Positions 1 through 10,227 of a stretch of 64,000 nt of DNA are shown here, piece after piece. Within the stretch, counting starts at the first letter, position 1; the number at the start of each line of letters is the position of its first letter. The notes beneath the pieces are model-generated. The model did not search any database. It was given only the letters and a program-made list of their open reading frames with translations, and was not told where the DNA came from. This DNA comes from Voacanga thouarsii (Eukaryota > Streptophyta > Magnoliopsida > Gentianales > Apocynaceae). The DNA is taken from assembly GCA_026120185.1 (NCBI GenBank), contig JANUWF010001497.1, positions 2,840,501 to 2,904,500 on the forward strand, in the 5' to 3' direction. The position numbers and the translations under genes were made by a program.

Positions 1-540
1 AACAAGAGTTGGCTTGCAAGGCAAGAGGCTCTTCAAACAATCATTAACATCAAGATAGATGAGGGGGTATCAGTCAGAGAATATATACTCAAAATGATTG
101 CTGCTTTAGAGGAAGCAGAAGTCTTAGGGGCTGTAATAGACCCCGAGAGCCAAGTGGACATGGTTCTCGAATCTCTACCGAGCTCTTTTACTTAGTTCAA
201 GTTGAATTACAATATGAACAAGTTAAACATGAGTTTAACTAAGTTGATGAAAGAGCTTCAGGTGGCAAAGAAGGTCATGAAGCCACAAACAAGGGCTATG
301 ATGGCTTCTTCTTCAAGAACTAGGCCCAAGCCCAAAAAGTCCAAGAAGAAGAAGGGTAATACAGTGCACCAGCCCAAGTCCCAGTCCCAGCCCAAAAATA
401 AACTTAAAGGTAAATGCTTCAAATGTGGGAAGAAGGGACACTGGAAAAATAAGTGTCCAGATCTTCAAGCCAAGAAGAACCCCACAGGTAATGTTTATTA
501 TCTAGAGTCTATATCAATGGTTGGATCAACTTCTACTTAG
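1..540 (+). pseudogene. gag: gag (capsid/nucleocapsid) remnant of copia A
   Basis: Structural Gag protein that packages element RNA into cytoplasmic particles. Reading frame 1 is open from the window edge except for a TAG at 193-195, then stays open to a TAG at 538-540. The second half (from the ATG at 202) has a lysine-rich stretch followed by a perfect CX2CX4HX4C zinc knuckle, CFKCGKKGHWKNKC, at about residues 72-85 of that ORF. The N-terminal half matches the same region of element E at 63760-64000. The 193-195 stop falls at the codon that is also a stop in B, C and E. Confidence 0.9.
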
Positions 541-1068
541 ATTGTTAATTTAGAAGCTACTGATTACATATGTAACTCCTTGCAGGGGTTTAGAAATATT
601 AGAAGACTCTAAAAGGGCGAATATGGACTACACGTGCAAAATAGAGCATAAATTTGTGCCCTTGCAGTTGGAGAACTGGAACTTGCTTTTGATTGGAATA
701 GAATAATTGTATTGAAGGATGTTTTATCTGTTCTTGGTTTTAGACAAAATTTGGTTTCAGTTGAAAAACTAATAAATCAAAGATATTCTGTTTCTTTCCA
801 TTCTAGTATAACTATTAGTAAAAATGGAGAAATTTTATTTACTAGGCACATGTATGGAAATCTATTCTTCATTAATCATATTAACAATCAATTAAATAAT
901 GCTCAATTTGAACCTTTAAACATGAAGAGAAACACTAATGTCAATGACTCATATCTTTGACATCTAAGGTTGGGTCACATTAACTCAACTAGGATTTAGA
1001 GGTTAATCTATGATAGGCGTTTGGGCTGATTAAGATTGGAATGTTAGGCTTAGTGTGAATCCTGTCTT
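541..1068 (+). pseudogene. aspartic protease and GAG-pre-integrase remnant, copia A
   Basis: The frame continues past the 538-540 stop into the retropepsin segment. The active-site motif, DSGA in element B, reads NLEA here, so the catalytic aspartate is gone. A further stop lies near 610. From 712 to 960 an open stretch (alternative start, 82 residues) covers the region between protease and integrase, rich in hydrophobic strands. The HxxxH half of the integrase zinc finger (LRLGHINS) follows at about 963-990, with stops between. No function is expected. Confidence 0.82.
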
Positions 1069-1773
1069 ATGGGAAGAATGACCAAAAGATCCTTTACCCA
1101 AAAAGCGGATAGTGCCAAGGAGACACTAAGTCTTATTCACATTAATGTGTGTGGTCCTTTATCTACACCAGCAAGAAGGGAGTTCAAGTACTTCATCACT
1201 TTCACAGATGATTGTACTTGGTATAGTTATATTTACCTGATGAAATGCAAGTTTGACTCTTCTGACAAGTTCAAAGAGTTTAAAGCTCAAGTGGAGTGTC
1301 AGACAGGTAGACTAATTAAGACCTTATGATCGGATCGTGGTGGAAAGTACCTTTTTGGTGAATTCAAGGATTACATAGTACATCATGGGATAGTATTCTA
1401 CCGCTCTACATTGGGAACACCTCAGCAGAATGGAGTAGCTAAGAGAAGGAACATGACATTGATGGGAAAAGTCCAAAGCATGATGTCTCATGCTATTATT
1501 CCAATGTCTTTTTGGGGATATGCCCGGGAAACACCTGCATATATTCTGAACTTGGTACTTTCCAAGTCAGTACCTAGGATGCCCTATGAGATGTGGACTA
1601 GGCATAAACCTAATCTAAATTATCTCAAGATATAGGGATGTCCAGCTTATATACTAATCAAGGGAGATAAGTTAGAACCAAGGTCGAAATTATGCTATTT
1701 TGTTAGGTATCCAAAAAGAACAAAATGTGGTTACTTTTATTGTCCTAAGGAGCAAAAAGTACTTATGAGTAAC
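1069..1773 (+). pseudogene. integrase remnant, copia A
   Basis: Integrase inserts element cDNA into the chromosome through a DDE active site. The core reads from about 1069 through FKYFITFTDDCTW and SDRGGKY to TPQQNG, then the copia C-terminal part FWGYARETPAYILN. Damage is clear: the first catalytic Asp (VHTDVCGP in elements B and C) is Asn here, the Glu after TPQQNG is Lys, and stops sit at 1327-1329 and 1633-1635. The second Asp (SDRGG) survives. Bases 1774-2068 hold the integrase to RT linker with more stops. Confidence 0.88.
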
Positions 1774-2068
1774 TAATACCATATAATTTAAGGATGATCA
1801 AAGTACATCCACTAAAGGCTTAACAAGGTTGGAACTTGAGGAGAAGTTATCTTTTAAATCGAATTCTTCTAACTCGATTATAGAACAAGAAGAGACACAG
1901 CCTTAGGGACCTGTACAAACAGAGACTTATCATAGTGGGAAGATATCTAGGGTTCTAGAAAGATGGACTGGAGAGGCTTTTGACCTAGTCTCCGACCACT
2001 AGGAATATGATCCTACTAGATATAAGAAAGCTATTGCTGATGTCGATGTAAACCTATGGCATGGAGTA

Positions 2069-2930
2069 ATGAAAGTCAAGATTAAGTTTATGTACTTCAA
2101 TCAGATTTGGGATCTTGTATCTTCACCTGAAGAGATAAAACACATTGGGTGTAAGTGGATGTACAAGAGAAAGAGGGGAGCGGATGAAAATATGAAAACC
2201 TTCAAAATTAGGCTTGTGACAAAATGGTACATTCAGAAAAAATGTATCAATTATGAGGAAACTTTTTCTCCGGTAGCCATGCTTAAGTCCATCTGTATCC
2301 TCCTTACCATCACATGTCATTATGACTACAAAATATGACAAATGGATGTCAAGACAGCATTTTTAAATGGTCATCTTAGTGAAGACATCTATATGTCCCA
2401 ACCGGAAGGCTTTATTGCTGAAGGCCAAAAGCTTTGTAAGTTTAAGAAATCCACTTATGGACTTAAGCAGGCATCCATAGTATGGAATATTCATTTCGAT
2501 GAGATTAGAAAATCTTACAGTTTTATTCAAAATGGGGATGAATCATGTGTGTACAAGAAACTTGAATGCATAAATGTGATTTTTATTGTGCTATATATGG
2601 ATGACATTCTACTCACTGAGAATGATATAGGGACACTGTCATCTATCAAGGTTTGGCTATCTGGTTAATTCAGTATACAGGACTTAGGTGAAGCTTGTTA
2701 TATTCTCGGGATAAAGCTTCTTAGAAATAGGAAGTAGAGAATGTTAGGATTATCCCAAGCAATATACATTGACAAGAAGCTGGCCAAGTTCAGGATGGAC
2801 TCATAAAAGGGAGCATTAATCCCTTGTAGACATAGGTTGTCTTTTTCCTCGAAGAATTGTCCCAAGTTTCAAGAAAAAAAAAAGATAGAATGAGTACAAT
2901 TTCCTATGCTTCAGCTATGGAAAGTCTCAT
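2069..2930 (+). pseudogene. reverse transcriptase remnant, copia A
   Basis: RNA-dependent DNA polymerase of the element. The fingers region ([14 protein letters not shown], then [11 protein letters not shown]) lies at about 2140-2290, a TGA breaks it at 2336-2338, and the palm resumes with MDVKTAFLNGHL at 2342. The catalytic box is YMDD at 2594-2605, where D and B have YVDD. The thumb (GEACYILGIKLLRNRK) follows a TAA at 2666-2668. An A-run near 2875-2883 coincides with a frame break. Both catalytic aspartates are present but the frame is not continuous. Confidence 0.92.
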
Positions 2931-3600
2931 ATATGTCATGCTGTGTACTAATCCAGCTATCTACTTTGTTGTAAACGTAGTTAGTAGATATCAGTCAAAC
3001 TCGAGGGAGGTTTATTGGTAGGCTGTAAAACATATTCTCAAATATCTTAAGGATACGAGAGATTATATGCTGGTTTACAGGGTTGATGACTTGGTTCTGA
3101 CAGGATACACACACTCAGCCTTCTAGGCAGATAAGGATGAGAGAAAATTCACTAGTGAATATGTTTTCATCTTGTCTGGAGGAGCTATTTTATGGAGGAG
3201 TATTAAGCAATTTTGCATTGCTAACTCAACTATGAAAGTTGAGTATATGGCAGTTTCGGAGGTATCCAAGGAAGCAGTTTAGCTCTGAAAGTTCCTTTTA
3301 GAACTTGGTGTTGTGCCACAGAAAGACACGCCGGTTGCAATGTATTGCGACAACACTGGCACAGTCTCACAATCCAAAGAACCCAAGAACTACAAAAAAG
3401 GGAAGCACATTAAGGAGAAGTACCACCTGATCTGGGATTTTATCCAGAGACTGGAAATCGTAGTGGAACAAATTACCTCGGAGAACAATCTAGTAGATTC
3501 CTTCACCAAGCCTTTGGCTGAGAGAGTCTTTATAAGATACTTAGATGTCATAGGAGAGGTACCTATAGACTCACTTAGTCTTAGAGTGCAAGTGGGAGAT
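2931..3600 (+). pseudogene. RNase H remnant, copia A
   Basis: RNase H removes the RNA strand during cDNA synthesis. The YTDSDF motif of the other copies reads YTHSAF here (near 3108), so one acidic catalytic residue is lost. MEAEYMA is MKVEYMA. The MYCDNTGTVSQSKEP segment and the C-terminal NLVDSFTKPLAERVF segment (ORF 3313-3606) are well kept. The ORF runs across the polypurine tract into the LTR start, as expected at the 3' end of copia pol. Confidence 0.9.
3590..3600 (+). promoter_or_regulatory. polypurine tract, copia A
   Basis: AAGTGGGAGAT lies directly before the LTR start TGTTAGGATG. It is the plus-strand primer site and has the same sequence as the tracts of B, C and D (ATCTCCCACTT on the plus strand). 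Confidence 0.85.
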
Positions 3601-3629
3601 TGTTAGGATGTATGTCCTCTAAGACTAGG
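3601..3629 (+). repeat. truncated 3' LTR stub of copia A
   Basis: TGTTAGGATGTATGTCCTCT and nine further bases match the first 29 bases of the copia LTR (compare 40461 and 60090). The match stops at about 3629 and is followed by a G-rich run (3632-3648) and unrelated AT-rich DNA. About 1.85 kb of LTR is missing. Confidence 0.8.
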
Positions 3630-4589
3630 CAGGGGAAGGGGGGGGAGAACAAGGTTGAAGAAATACTTTTCCATATCAAAATTCCATATCATTTTTTGTG
3701 AAATTTTTTCAAAAGCAAGGTTGTAATTCTTTTTCTTACTTGGATATGAGTTTTGTCATTTATTAGGTGGAGTTCGATGAAATTGGTTTTATAGGAAAAG
3801 ATATTTGTCAAGACTTGAGAATTCTAATTAATCTTATTTATGCATTGGTGTTTGAATGTTATTTAACTTATCTAGTTGAAATATAGAAGATATGATGAAT
3901 ATAGAAAGAGTTTTTTGGCTAACTTTTGTATTATGAGTTTGAATTTTGCGAGCTTTGAGTTATGATGAAAAAAAATGTGAGTTGAAAAAAATCTTTGAGA
4001 GGAAAGATTGAGGAGAATGTTGAAAAACTTTTGATTTGAGTTGAGAGGAAAACAATGAGTGAAAATAACATTATGGATGGTGTGAATTAAAGAAAATGCA
4101 CTTATTGATGATCTTTGAAGACCTTTAGCTGAAAATGGGGTCAATAAAGAGAGAAGTAGCAAGTGTATTTGGTACACTTTCTTGAGGTTATCCCCAAGGT
4201 AAAAAGGCAAGCAAGAGTATAGAAAAAAAAGAATTGTGGAAAAAATGATGAGTGATGGTTGTAAAGAGGGCTAAGACGGTGTGTGAATAGAAATCCATGC
4301 ACTTGAGGCTATGAATTCCCTAAGTCATTGAAAAACTTTGAGAGAAAAAATTTTGAGTGCTTTTCTCACATCATAACTTAAGTGTGCAATTTTTAGATTT
4401 ATAATGCTTGAGTTGGTAGATGTCTTGACCTAGGTGATTTATGTTATCTATGTTTTTACTTGAAAAATGAAATAACTTTCTTAGACTAAGGTATGCACTT
4501 GATTAATTTGACTTCAAGAGTTTTGTGATATCTTGGCAATTATTTCAAAGTTTGAAATTATTTTCAAAAGGTATGAATGACAAGGGTTG
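3630..4589 (+). mobile_element. Tat/Athila-like gypsy element T1, 3' non-coding internal region (left part)
   Basis: No coding potential. AT-rich DNA that looks like the long 3' untranslated region of Tat/Athila-type elements. It continues after the R1 insertion at 7881-8025, where it ends in a polypurine tract and an LTR. The left junction with copia A at about 3629 is abrupt. Confidence 0.55.
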
Positions 4590-4834
4590 TGTGAAACCCC
4601 ACCCAAAGCCAACCCAAGAGTAAGGGGGTCGGGATGCATATCATATTTTCTTGCTTGCATAAATATATTTTGAAATGATTTTATGTGCTTTAGAATTATA
4701 ATTTATAGCTTAGAAGGCTTAGTTGTGCTTATTGAGTAGGAAGGGTAAAATGGTAATTTTTCTTGAGGTCAAAATAGGGAGATAGCTTGAGGAATTAATA
4801 GGAAGAATATTTGGGAGAGAAAATAAGAACAAGA

Positions 4835-4910
4835 GTTGTTGTGGTTTAGTGGTTAGAGTTTTGGAAATAATCTCCAAGGTCTTGAGTTCAAATCCCACCA
4901 TTTAAGTTTT
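4835..4910 (+). other. tRNA-like segment with pol III A and B boxes inside LTR R1
   Basis: TGGTTTAGTGG (4842-4852) fits the A-box consensus and GTTCAAATCC (from 4885) fits the B box, at tRNA-like spacing. Between them TTGGA and TCCAA form a 5-bp stem around the 7-nt loop AATAATC, placed like an anticodon arm. TTTT follows at 4907-4910. Loop position 33 is not T and the T stem pairs poorly, so this is not a working tRNA gene. The segment occurs at the matching place in R2 and in both R3 LTRs. Confidence 0.7.
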
Positions 4911-6274
4911 ATCATGATTATTTTTATTTTATTTAAGGTAGAATTTTTTGTCCCTTGCATGCCACAAGTAAAAGTAGGAGTGTTGTCCTAGGGGAGACAT
5001 GAAGGGAATGTCCTAATCCTATTCTTATACCCTAAAAGAATTCTTAAGGGATTCATATCCTTTTATTCTCTAACTTACCTTAAATTTTTTACCAATTAAA
5101 TTTGTTCAATTAATCCAAATCCATATTTTAATTACAGAAAATTTAGCAAGGTTTATTGACCATGGAATTTCAAAAATGGCTCTTGGAGGATAGAGTTTTG
5201 ACTGAAAATAGGGAGGGAGTTAAGGAAGGTTCCCAAAAGAATTAATCTCCATGGTTGTACATTCAAACTCCACTCCATAGTATTCACCTTCTTCATGGAA
5301 GCAATTTGAAAATTTTCCAGGTTCTTGGGCAGTCTAGCCTTCGAAAACTTCAACCATTTTTCTTACTCAAATGCTGCCAGAAAAATGGCCAACTTGTTCA
5401 GCTTGAAGACTGAAATCCTTTGCCAAAAACCAGACTGAACAAAGTTGTGCAAACCAGAAAAAAAATTCTGGACAGCTTCAATGTTTAGCAGTCGAAAAAC
5501 AAGCTGTTTCTTCTACCCTTCAAACCAGTGGATTACCTTTGCCTTTCCACCATAAAGAAGGCTGGAAACCAGCCTTAAAGGACCCTCCAATACCTCTCCA
5601 AACTCTCTGCAAGTCGGCTGGAACATTGCAGAAAAACTGCACAGTAAATTCCAGCAAACCATTCGAAACTCAAACCAGAAAAATTCCAGCCTTGCTTCTT
5701 CTTCAAGCCTTGTCCGAAAATCACTTCAAATCTCTATGAAGTTAAACTTAGTCAGCCATGAACTGAACTTCATTACCCCCTCCATTGACTTGCATGATTG
5801 GACTCCATAGCCACTCCTCAAATTCCTCCTTCAATTGCTCCAATCAAGCTCTCAATTGAAGTTCTTCATGTCTTGAGTGAGTATGAACGTTTAAGTATGC
5901 TAGATATTATGTCACCTTTGATGAATAAGGTATTATGTTCTTGTTTTCATTGAAGCCACGAATATGATTATGCTTAGTAGAGATTTGACCATATGATAGT
6001 AGGTATGGATTTAAGCTTTTATTCATGAATAGAATAGTTTGTTGATTGATGTTGGAGTATATATTCATGATTCTTGTTAACAATAGAAAAATTATGATCA
6101 TGACCTTGTTGATCCTAAGCTATTTTAATTGGCCAATTTATTACGTTAATTAAGATTATTATTATATTTCCTTCAAAATTTCAAAAACCCTAGAAAGCTT
6201 TGGAATTGGAGTATTAAATGGAATAGTAATATTTTAGCCAAATAAATGATATCTTTTATTAAAGATAATATATA

Positions 6275-6310
<36 letters not shown>
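6275..6310 (+). repeat. (TAA)n microsatellite
   Basis: About 12 perfect AAT/TAA units in the AT-rich middle of LTR R1. The other LTR copies carry different microsatellites in their middles. Confidence 0.95.
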
Positions 6311-7802
6311 CAGAAAGCCTTTTATATAAATAATAATAGGTAAAATATTAATCTTGTAGGCTGTATATTCATAAATACTATTGAAATTTATGTATTATCT
6401 ATTGACCAAAATTTAATAAAATTTATTAATTATTTTCTATCTACTAATTATTAATTAAGAGATTAGTAATAATTTATTATTTATTTTAACAATTTCATCT
6501 GGGACTTAGGATTCTTCATCAATTAAAACTTAGTTTATTTATTAATAACAAAACTTAAGATTTGTATTTGAACCTATAACTTGTTAGTAATTATTTTACA
6601 ACCCCTAATTATTTTTACTTATCAAGCTAGACTTATTTTATAAAACTCTTTATCATCTAGCCTTATAGCTTAGGATATTAGGGTCATGATTGTAATAAGT
6701 TGAATTAGGATTATTTATGGAAGCGAGTATAGCTTGAATATAACTATATGACTTGTGTTTACCCCAGGCGGATTAGGTCAGCTTTGGAAGATTTGTGAAT
6801 TTGCAAGCAAAGGATCAAGTAAGCTCCTGCATAAACTTATTTGATGACAAAAGGTTACTTTGGCAAGCCAAACGCGAAGTGTATGGACACTCATTTTGTA
6901 AAGGCAATTAAGGACTGTTTCCTTTCTTGTTCAGTCAAACAAATCATTTGAAAACCAAAAAAACAGTTTTACACAAACACTAAACTCTTTCTAAAAACCC
7001 ACGTTGACACGAATTTTAGAAACCCTTAATTGCTATTTCCAAGTAAAGCAATGTTTTATCAATTTTCTCCCAAGTGGGACAATCAATGTTAAGTACTCAA
7101 TAAGGGTAGGGTAGTAGTGCTAGTTTTGAAGAGTAAGAGCGAGTCTTCTGGCAGGAGGCCACCTTCAGAAGATGAACTCAACTTAGAGAAGCGACAGTAC
7201 TACTTAGTCATGTCGGTCCGAGCTAGCAAGTTTCAATCAAGCGGATTGTGTGTTTCCGGAGTGGACAACCGATATGTTTGGGTGTAGAGAATGAGGAGTA
7301 TCTTACCCAGTAAGCTGATACCTACCTTTTTGTCAGTCTGCATAAAGTGTGGTATTCTGACCATTATATAGTCATGGGGCCCAACGTGTGGTAACCTATG
7401 GCTACCCATTTGAGTGGTTGTATTTATTGTGCACATGTATGGTTTGAAAAGCAAAACGCCACTCTTTATTTTTAATCCTTATTTATTGCTTGCCAGCGTT
7501 TTCTGTTATACAATTTTTACAACTTGCATACATGAATTGTTTTACCTGAAACACTCAAAACACACACAGGCTTATTAAGATTTTTTATCTCATCACCTTT
7601 TATGCCATGTTTTCAAGTCGATCCTGCTGTGGAGATGAGTAGCTAGTTTTGTTGCCTGCTTAGAGGACTCTATGTTATTTATTTTATATGTTGCTTTGAG
7701 AGATGATAGTGAAAATTTTATTTTGGATTTGTTCTTGAATTTTTGGGTTGTAATAAGTTCAATTTTTAAAGTATTGTTTTTATTTTCATTGGTGTGACCT
7801 AG

Positions 7803-7875
7803 TTATAAAGACCCCTTGTCCTTTGGACGGGGTGACATCCCCGGCCCTGTTGGGCCTAGGTAGTAGGGTGTTTCA
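7803..7875 (+). promoter_or_regulatory. TATA-like box and conserved GC-rich end block of LTR R1
   Basis: TATAAAGACCCC starts at 7804, about 70 bp before the LTR end, and is followed by a GC-rich block (ACGGGGTGACATCCCCGG). The same TATAAAGACCCC plus GC block is found at the matching end of R2 (about 21920-21975), both R3 LTRs (27800-27860 and 33835-33890) and R4 (17950-18000). It is the best-kept part of this diverged LTR, which fits a core promoter. If so, U3 makes up nearly the whole LTR. The promoter role is inferred. Confidence 0.5.
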
Positions 7876-8025
7876 GGTTGTATCTAAAGTTTGAAAGGAA
7901 GACATGATCTTCGCTATGATGAAGAAACTTTTGAATGAGAAAAAAACTTTGTGTTATTTTGATAATTTTTCTTGGACTAAAGTGTTTTGCTTAAGGACAA
8001 GTAAATGTTCAAGTGTGGGGGTATG
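7876..8025 (+). mobile_element. T1 3' internal region (right part) with polypurine tract
   Basis: T1 sequence resumes after R1 and ends in AAGTGTGGGGG (8011-8021), a tract typical of Tat/Athila elements, 4 bp before the LTR. The preceding TTGCTTAAGGACAAG resembles TTGCTTGAGGAGAAG next to the minus-strand tract at 15085-15110. Confidence 0.7.
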
Positions 8026-8194
8026 TGACAGGGGTTAAAATCACCATTCTTTTCCTAGTTATTTGAGGGTGTTTTAAGATACATTTGTTGTAATAACTAA
8101 ACATATTCCTTTCTATTTAACATTTTGCTTGTAAATGGTGTTTTTGGCAAATATATACAGATTTAAGTTAAAATCGAGCAGAAAGTTCACAGAA

Positions 8195-8430
8195 CTAGAA
8201 TGTACTTGGTGCCAAACCCAACCAGTGGATTAGGCACTAGGTCCATTCTATCCAATAGCAGAGATTAAATGAGCTTCAAGGATTTTTCCAGAACAGACCT
8301 AGCGCTAGGTCTGGCAAGTGTACTAAGCGCCGGGTCCATTTTGCTTGCTAAGGAAAAGATGGCCAAGAGCAGAGCAAAATAGAGGAAGAACAGAGTGTAC
8401 CTAGCACTAGGTGGGTCGAAACCCGGCTCC
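8195..8430 (+). repeat. palindromic GC-rich array in LTR T1
   Basis: Three related units of about 50 bp, each made of two half-palindromes around (A/T)GGCRCTAGGTCC. The middle unit contains the perfect 18-bp palindrome AGACCTAGCGCTAGGTCT at 8295-8312. Near-copies are TAGGCACTAGGTCC (8231-8244) and ACCTAGCACTAGGT (8399-8412). The array lies 120-350 bp upstream of the TATA box. T3 has the same array at 16158-16400. Confidence 0.75.
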
Positions 8431-8551
8431 AGGTAGGTTTTGGAGGCAAAAAATCTATATGCGAAATTAGGGCTTATCCATTAAATTTTGGTATTTTCCT
8501 ATTCCTACTCAGTCAAGACTTCCTCAGCCTCGAAATAGGCATCCAAGAGGC

Positions 8552-8560
8552 CTATAAAAG
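8552..8560 (+). promoter_or_regulatory. TATA box of LTR T1
   Basis: CTATAAAAG. T3 has TATAAAT at 16507, and T2 and T4 have CTATAAATAG on the minus strand, all about 50-250 bp downstream of their GC-rich arrays. Confidence 0.55.
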
Positions 8561-9561
8561 CATAAAAGAACACAAGGGTCTGAGATACAACCTAGAGAAG
8601 TGAATTAAAGGGCAGAAATTTTGATTTTCTCATTGAAGGAGGAATTTACCCAAGTTAAGGAGGATTGTTCAAAGGGAATTTTCAAGAAAGAAGAAAGAGG
8701 CTTGTCTATGAGTGATTTCTTATCACTTTATTTTCTTTTTCTTTAGCAATGATGCATTCAATGTTTTTATTATAATTGAACATTATTTTAGAATTCATGA
8801 TTTTAGGTTAATTTAGTAATTTGATCAATTCTTTGTCATCTTTGGTGTTTGATTACTGGATTTCATTAGTTATTGATGCAAGTTCTTCTAATTGATTTCG
8901 ACACAAAGATGTTAGGAGTTTCATTGCATTGATTTCGTACGTGTTAAAGGTTGATGGATTTGAATGATGAAGTTAGGATTTGAGAACTAAGTAATCAAAG
9001 GTTGTGTTAATTTCGCCTTGACATAGGGTTATTAGCTAATTTCATGTTTATAAAAAATTGAGCCTAATGTATGTTTTGATTATGTTAGCTTGATTGACAA
9101 ATATGTTAATATGAATCAAAATATATGATTTTATGGATTGACAAACGAAATGGAATTTACCTAAGTAGAATCATGACTTGTGAGACGATTTAGTTTTACT
9201 TTATATTCCTTCATGATGACAAGATAACTAGTTGAGAGAATTGTTAATTGGTTCATAGTTATGTTTTCTAGGGTATTTGTCTAAATTGCATAAATTTACA
9301 TCCTTGAGTTGTATATGTTACTTTAGTTTTTCTTTTTATTCTTTTTTCACTTTAGTTAGAGTCGATTAAACAATGAAAGAAGAGTTATTAGTGTGTACTT
9401 GTTCCTTTGAGGATCGATACTCGAAAATTCCCTATACTATACTTGCGATGAGTATAATTGCTCATATGTGTATTTTGGGATTAATGTTTTAATTAAAACT
9501 TGATTAAGGGATGGATTTAAAATTGATAATTTTATATACCCAAAATTTAAGCATTAAGTTT

Positions 9562-9580
9562 TGGCACCGCTTTCGGAGAA
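9562..9580 (+). promoter_or_regulatory. primer binding site of T1 (tRNA-Asp-like)
   Basis: TGGCACCGCTTTCGGAGAA starts 5 bp after the LTR. It resembles the TGGCGCCGTTGCCGGGGA site that Athila/Tat elements use with tRNA-Asp, with several changes. This supports the clade call for the T LTRs. Confidence 0.65.
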
Positions 9581-9749
9581 AAATTTGTGTTCCTTTGTTT
9601 AATAATTCTTTCAATTTTTTTCCTCGTGCCAAAAACCCATCAAATAACAAAGCACAGAGGTATTGTTTTTCCCTTCCTTCTGCTACTATCTATGTTTTGT
9701 TTTGCCACTGTTTAGCATTTACAGGCTTCTGTTCTATTTTCACAGCTTC

Positions 9750-10140
9750 ATGAGATGCATAAGTAGAGGCCCAACAAGGACATCTATGAGGGAGTATGCA
9801 ACATTGAATATTGCTGCTCAGGTCAAACAAGTTCAGGATGAGATGGAAAAACATATGGAAGAGCACATATAATGAGAACAAGAGGAGTTGTATACAAAGT
9901 TTCAACAAGAGAAAGTCAAAATGTAGACTATTTTCCAGCAACAACTAGATACGTTTTTGTCGAAGCTCGATCCAAGTGATGCTGAACGCTTTATCATTTC
10001 TCCCATACCCTCGACTGGTTCACACATTTCCCCTCGTGTCGAGTCATCAAGGATTAATTCCGTTGGAGATCTTGGGAATTCATAGGCTCCTGATCATGCT
10101 ACTCCATCCCTATCTAAGGTAAATGCCTCTAGTAGCAGCT
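9750..10140 (+). pseudogene. broken coiled-coil ORF after the T1 primer site
   Basis: From the ATG at 9750 one frame stays protein-like for 130 codons to a TAA at 10138-10140, broken by TAA-TGA at 9870-9875, a TAG near 9924 and a TAG near 10084. The start reads RGPTRTSMREYATLN, then a charged helical stretch (QVQDEMEKHMEEH, then EQEELYTKFQQEK) and a Ser/Pro-rich tail (FIISPIPSTGSHISPRVESS). Its place 170 bp after the primer site suits the start of a gag, and the TMREYA-type motif is gag-like. The Glu/Gln-rich coil also resembles CACTA-associated proteins, and a CACTA end lies at 11917. Family not settled. Bases 9581-9749 are leader. Confidence 0.45.
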
Positions 10141-10227
10141 AAGTCTTTACTGTGTTTTAATTGGGATATAGGTTTAGTAATGCTGGAAAGTTTCAAACTA
10201 GAAATTGTGTTATCTTACGTAGCAGAG

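Larger units (their letters stand above)
1..3629 (+). mobile_element. Ty1/copia element A, 3' part, degenerate
   Basis: The 3' part of a plant Ty1/copia retrotransposon in the plus direction; its 5' LTR, leader and start of gag lie before the window. Domains follow the copia order: gag with zinc knuckle, protease, GAG-pre-integrase, integrase, reverse transcriptase, RNase H, then a polypurine tract and the first bases of the 3' LTR. Many in-frame TAG/TGA codons and several frame breaks make it a pseudo-element. It has the same family traits as the minus-strand elements B, C and D and as E. Lineage within copia was not resolved; a Tork/TAR-like position is only a guess from the RNase H region. 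Confidence 0.93.
4590..7875 (+). mobile_element. chromovirus solo LTR R1
   Basis: A 3286-bp solo LTR. It starts TGTGAAACCCC, ends GGGTGTTTCA, and is flanked by the perfect 5-bp direct repeat GGTTG (4585-4589 and 7876-7880). It aligns end to end with R2 and with both LTRs of R3, whose internal region encodes a chromovirus integrase; this sets the family. There is no internal region, so it arose by LTR-LTR recombination. The short ORFs inside it are not conserved as proteins in the other copies. It lies in the 3' region of T1. Confidence 0.9.
8026..9556 (+). repeat. LTR of Tat/Athila-like element T1
   Basis: A 1531-bp LTR starting TGACAGGGGTTAAAATC and ending near GCATTA. It is homologous to T3 (15986-17610, same strand) and more distantly to T2 and T4. 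A polypurine tract precedes it and a primer binding site follows it, so it joins internal sequence on both sides: either a 3' LTR that is also the 5' LTR of a second unit, or a recombinant. Terminal CA appears mutated to TA. No protein is encoded. Confidence 0.85.

Noticed and set aside
4835..4907. A functional tRNA gene in LTR R1
   Set aside because: A and B boxes fit, but the loop lacks T33, the T stem pairs poorly and the acceptor stem does not close. Reported as tRNA-like only.
5539..5739. Plus-strand ORF MPFHHKEGWKPALK... as a host exon
   Set aside because: Lies inside solo LTR R1 and is not open in R2 or R3; no splice or start context.
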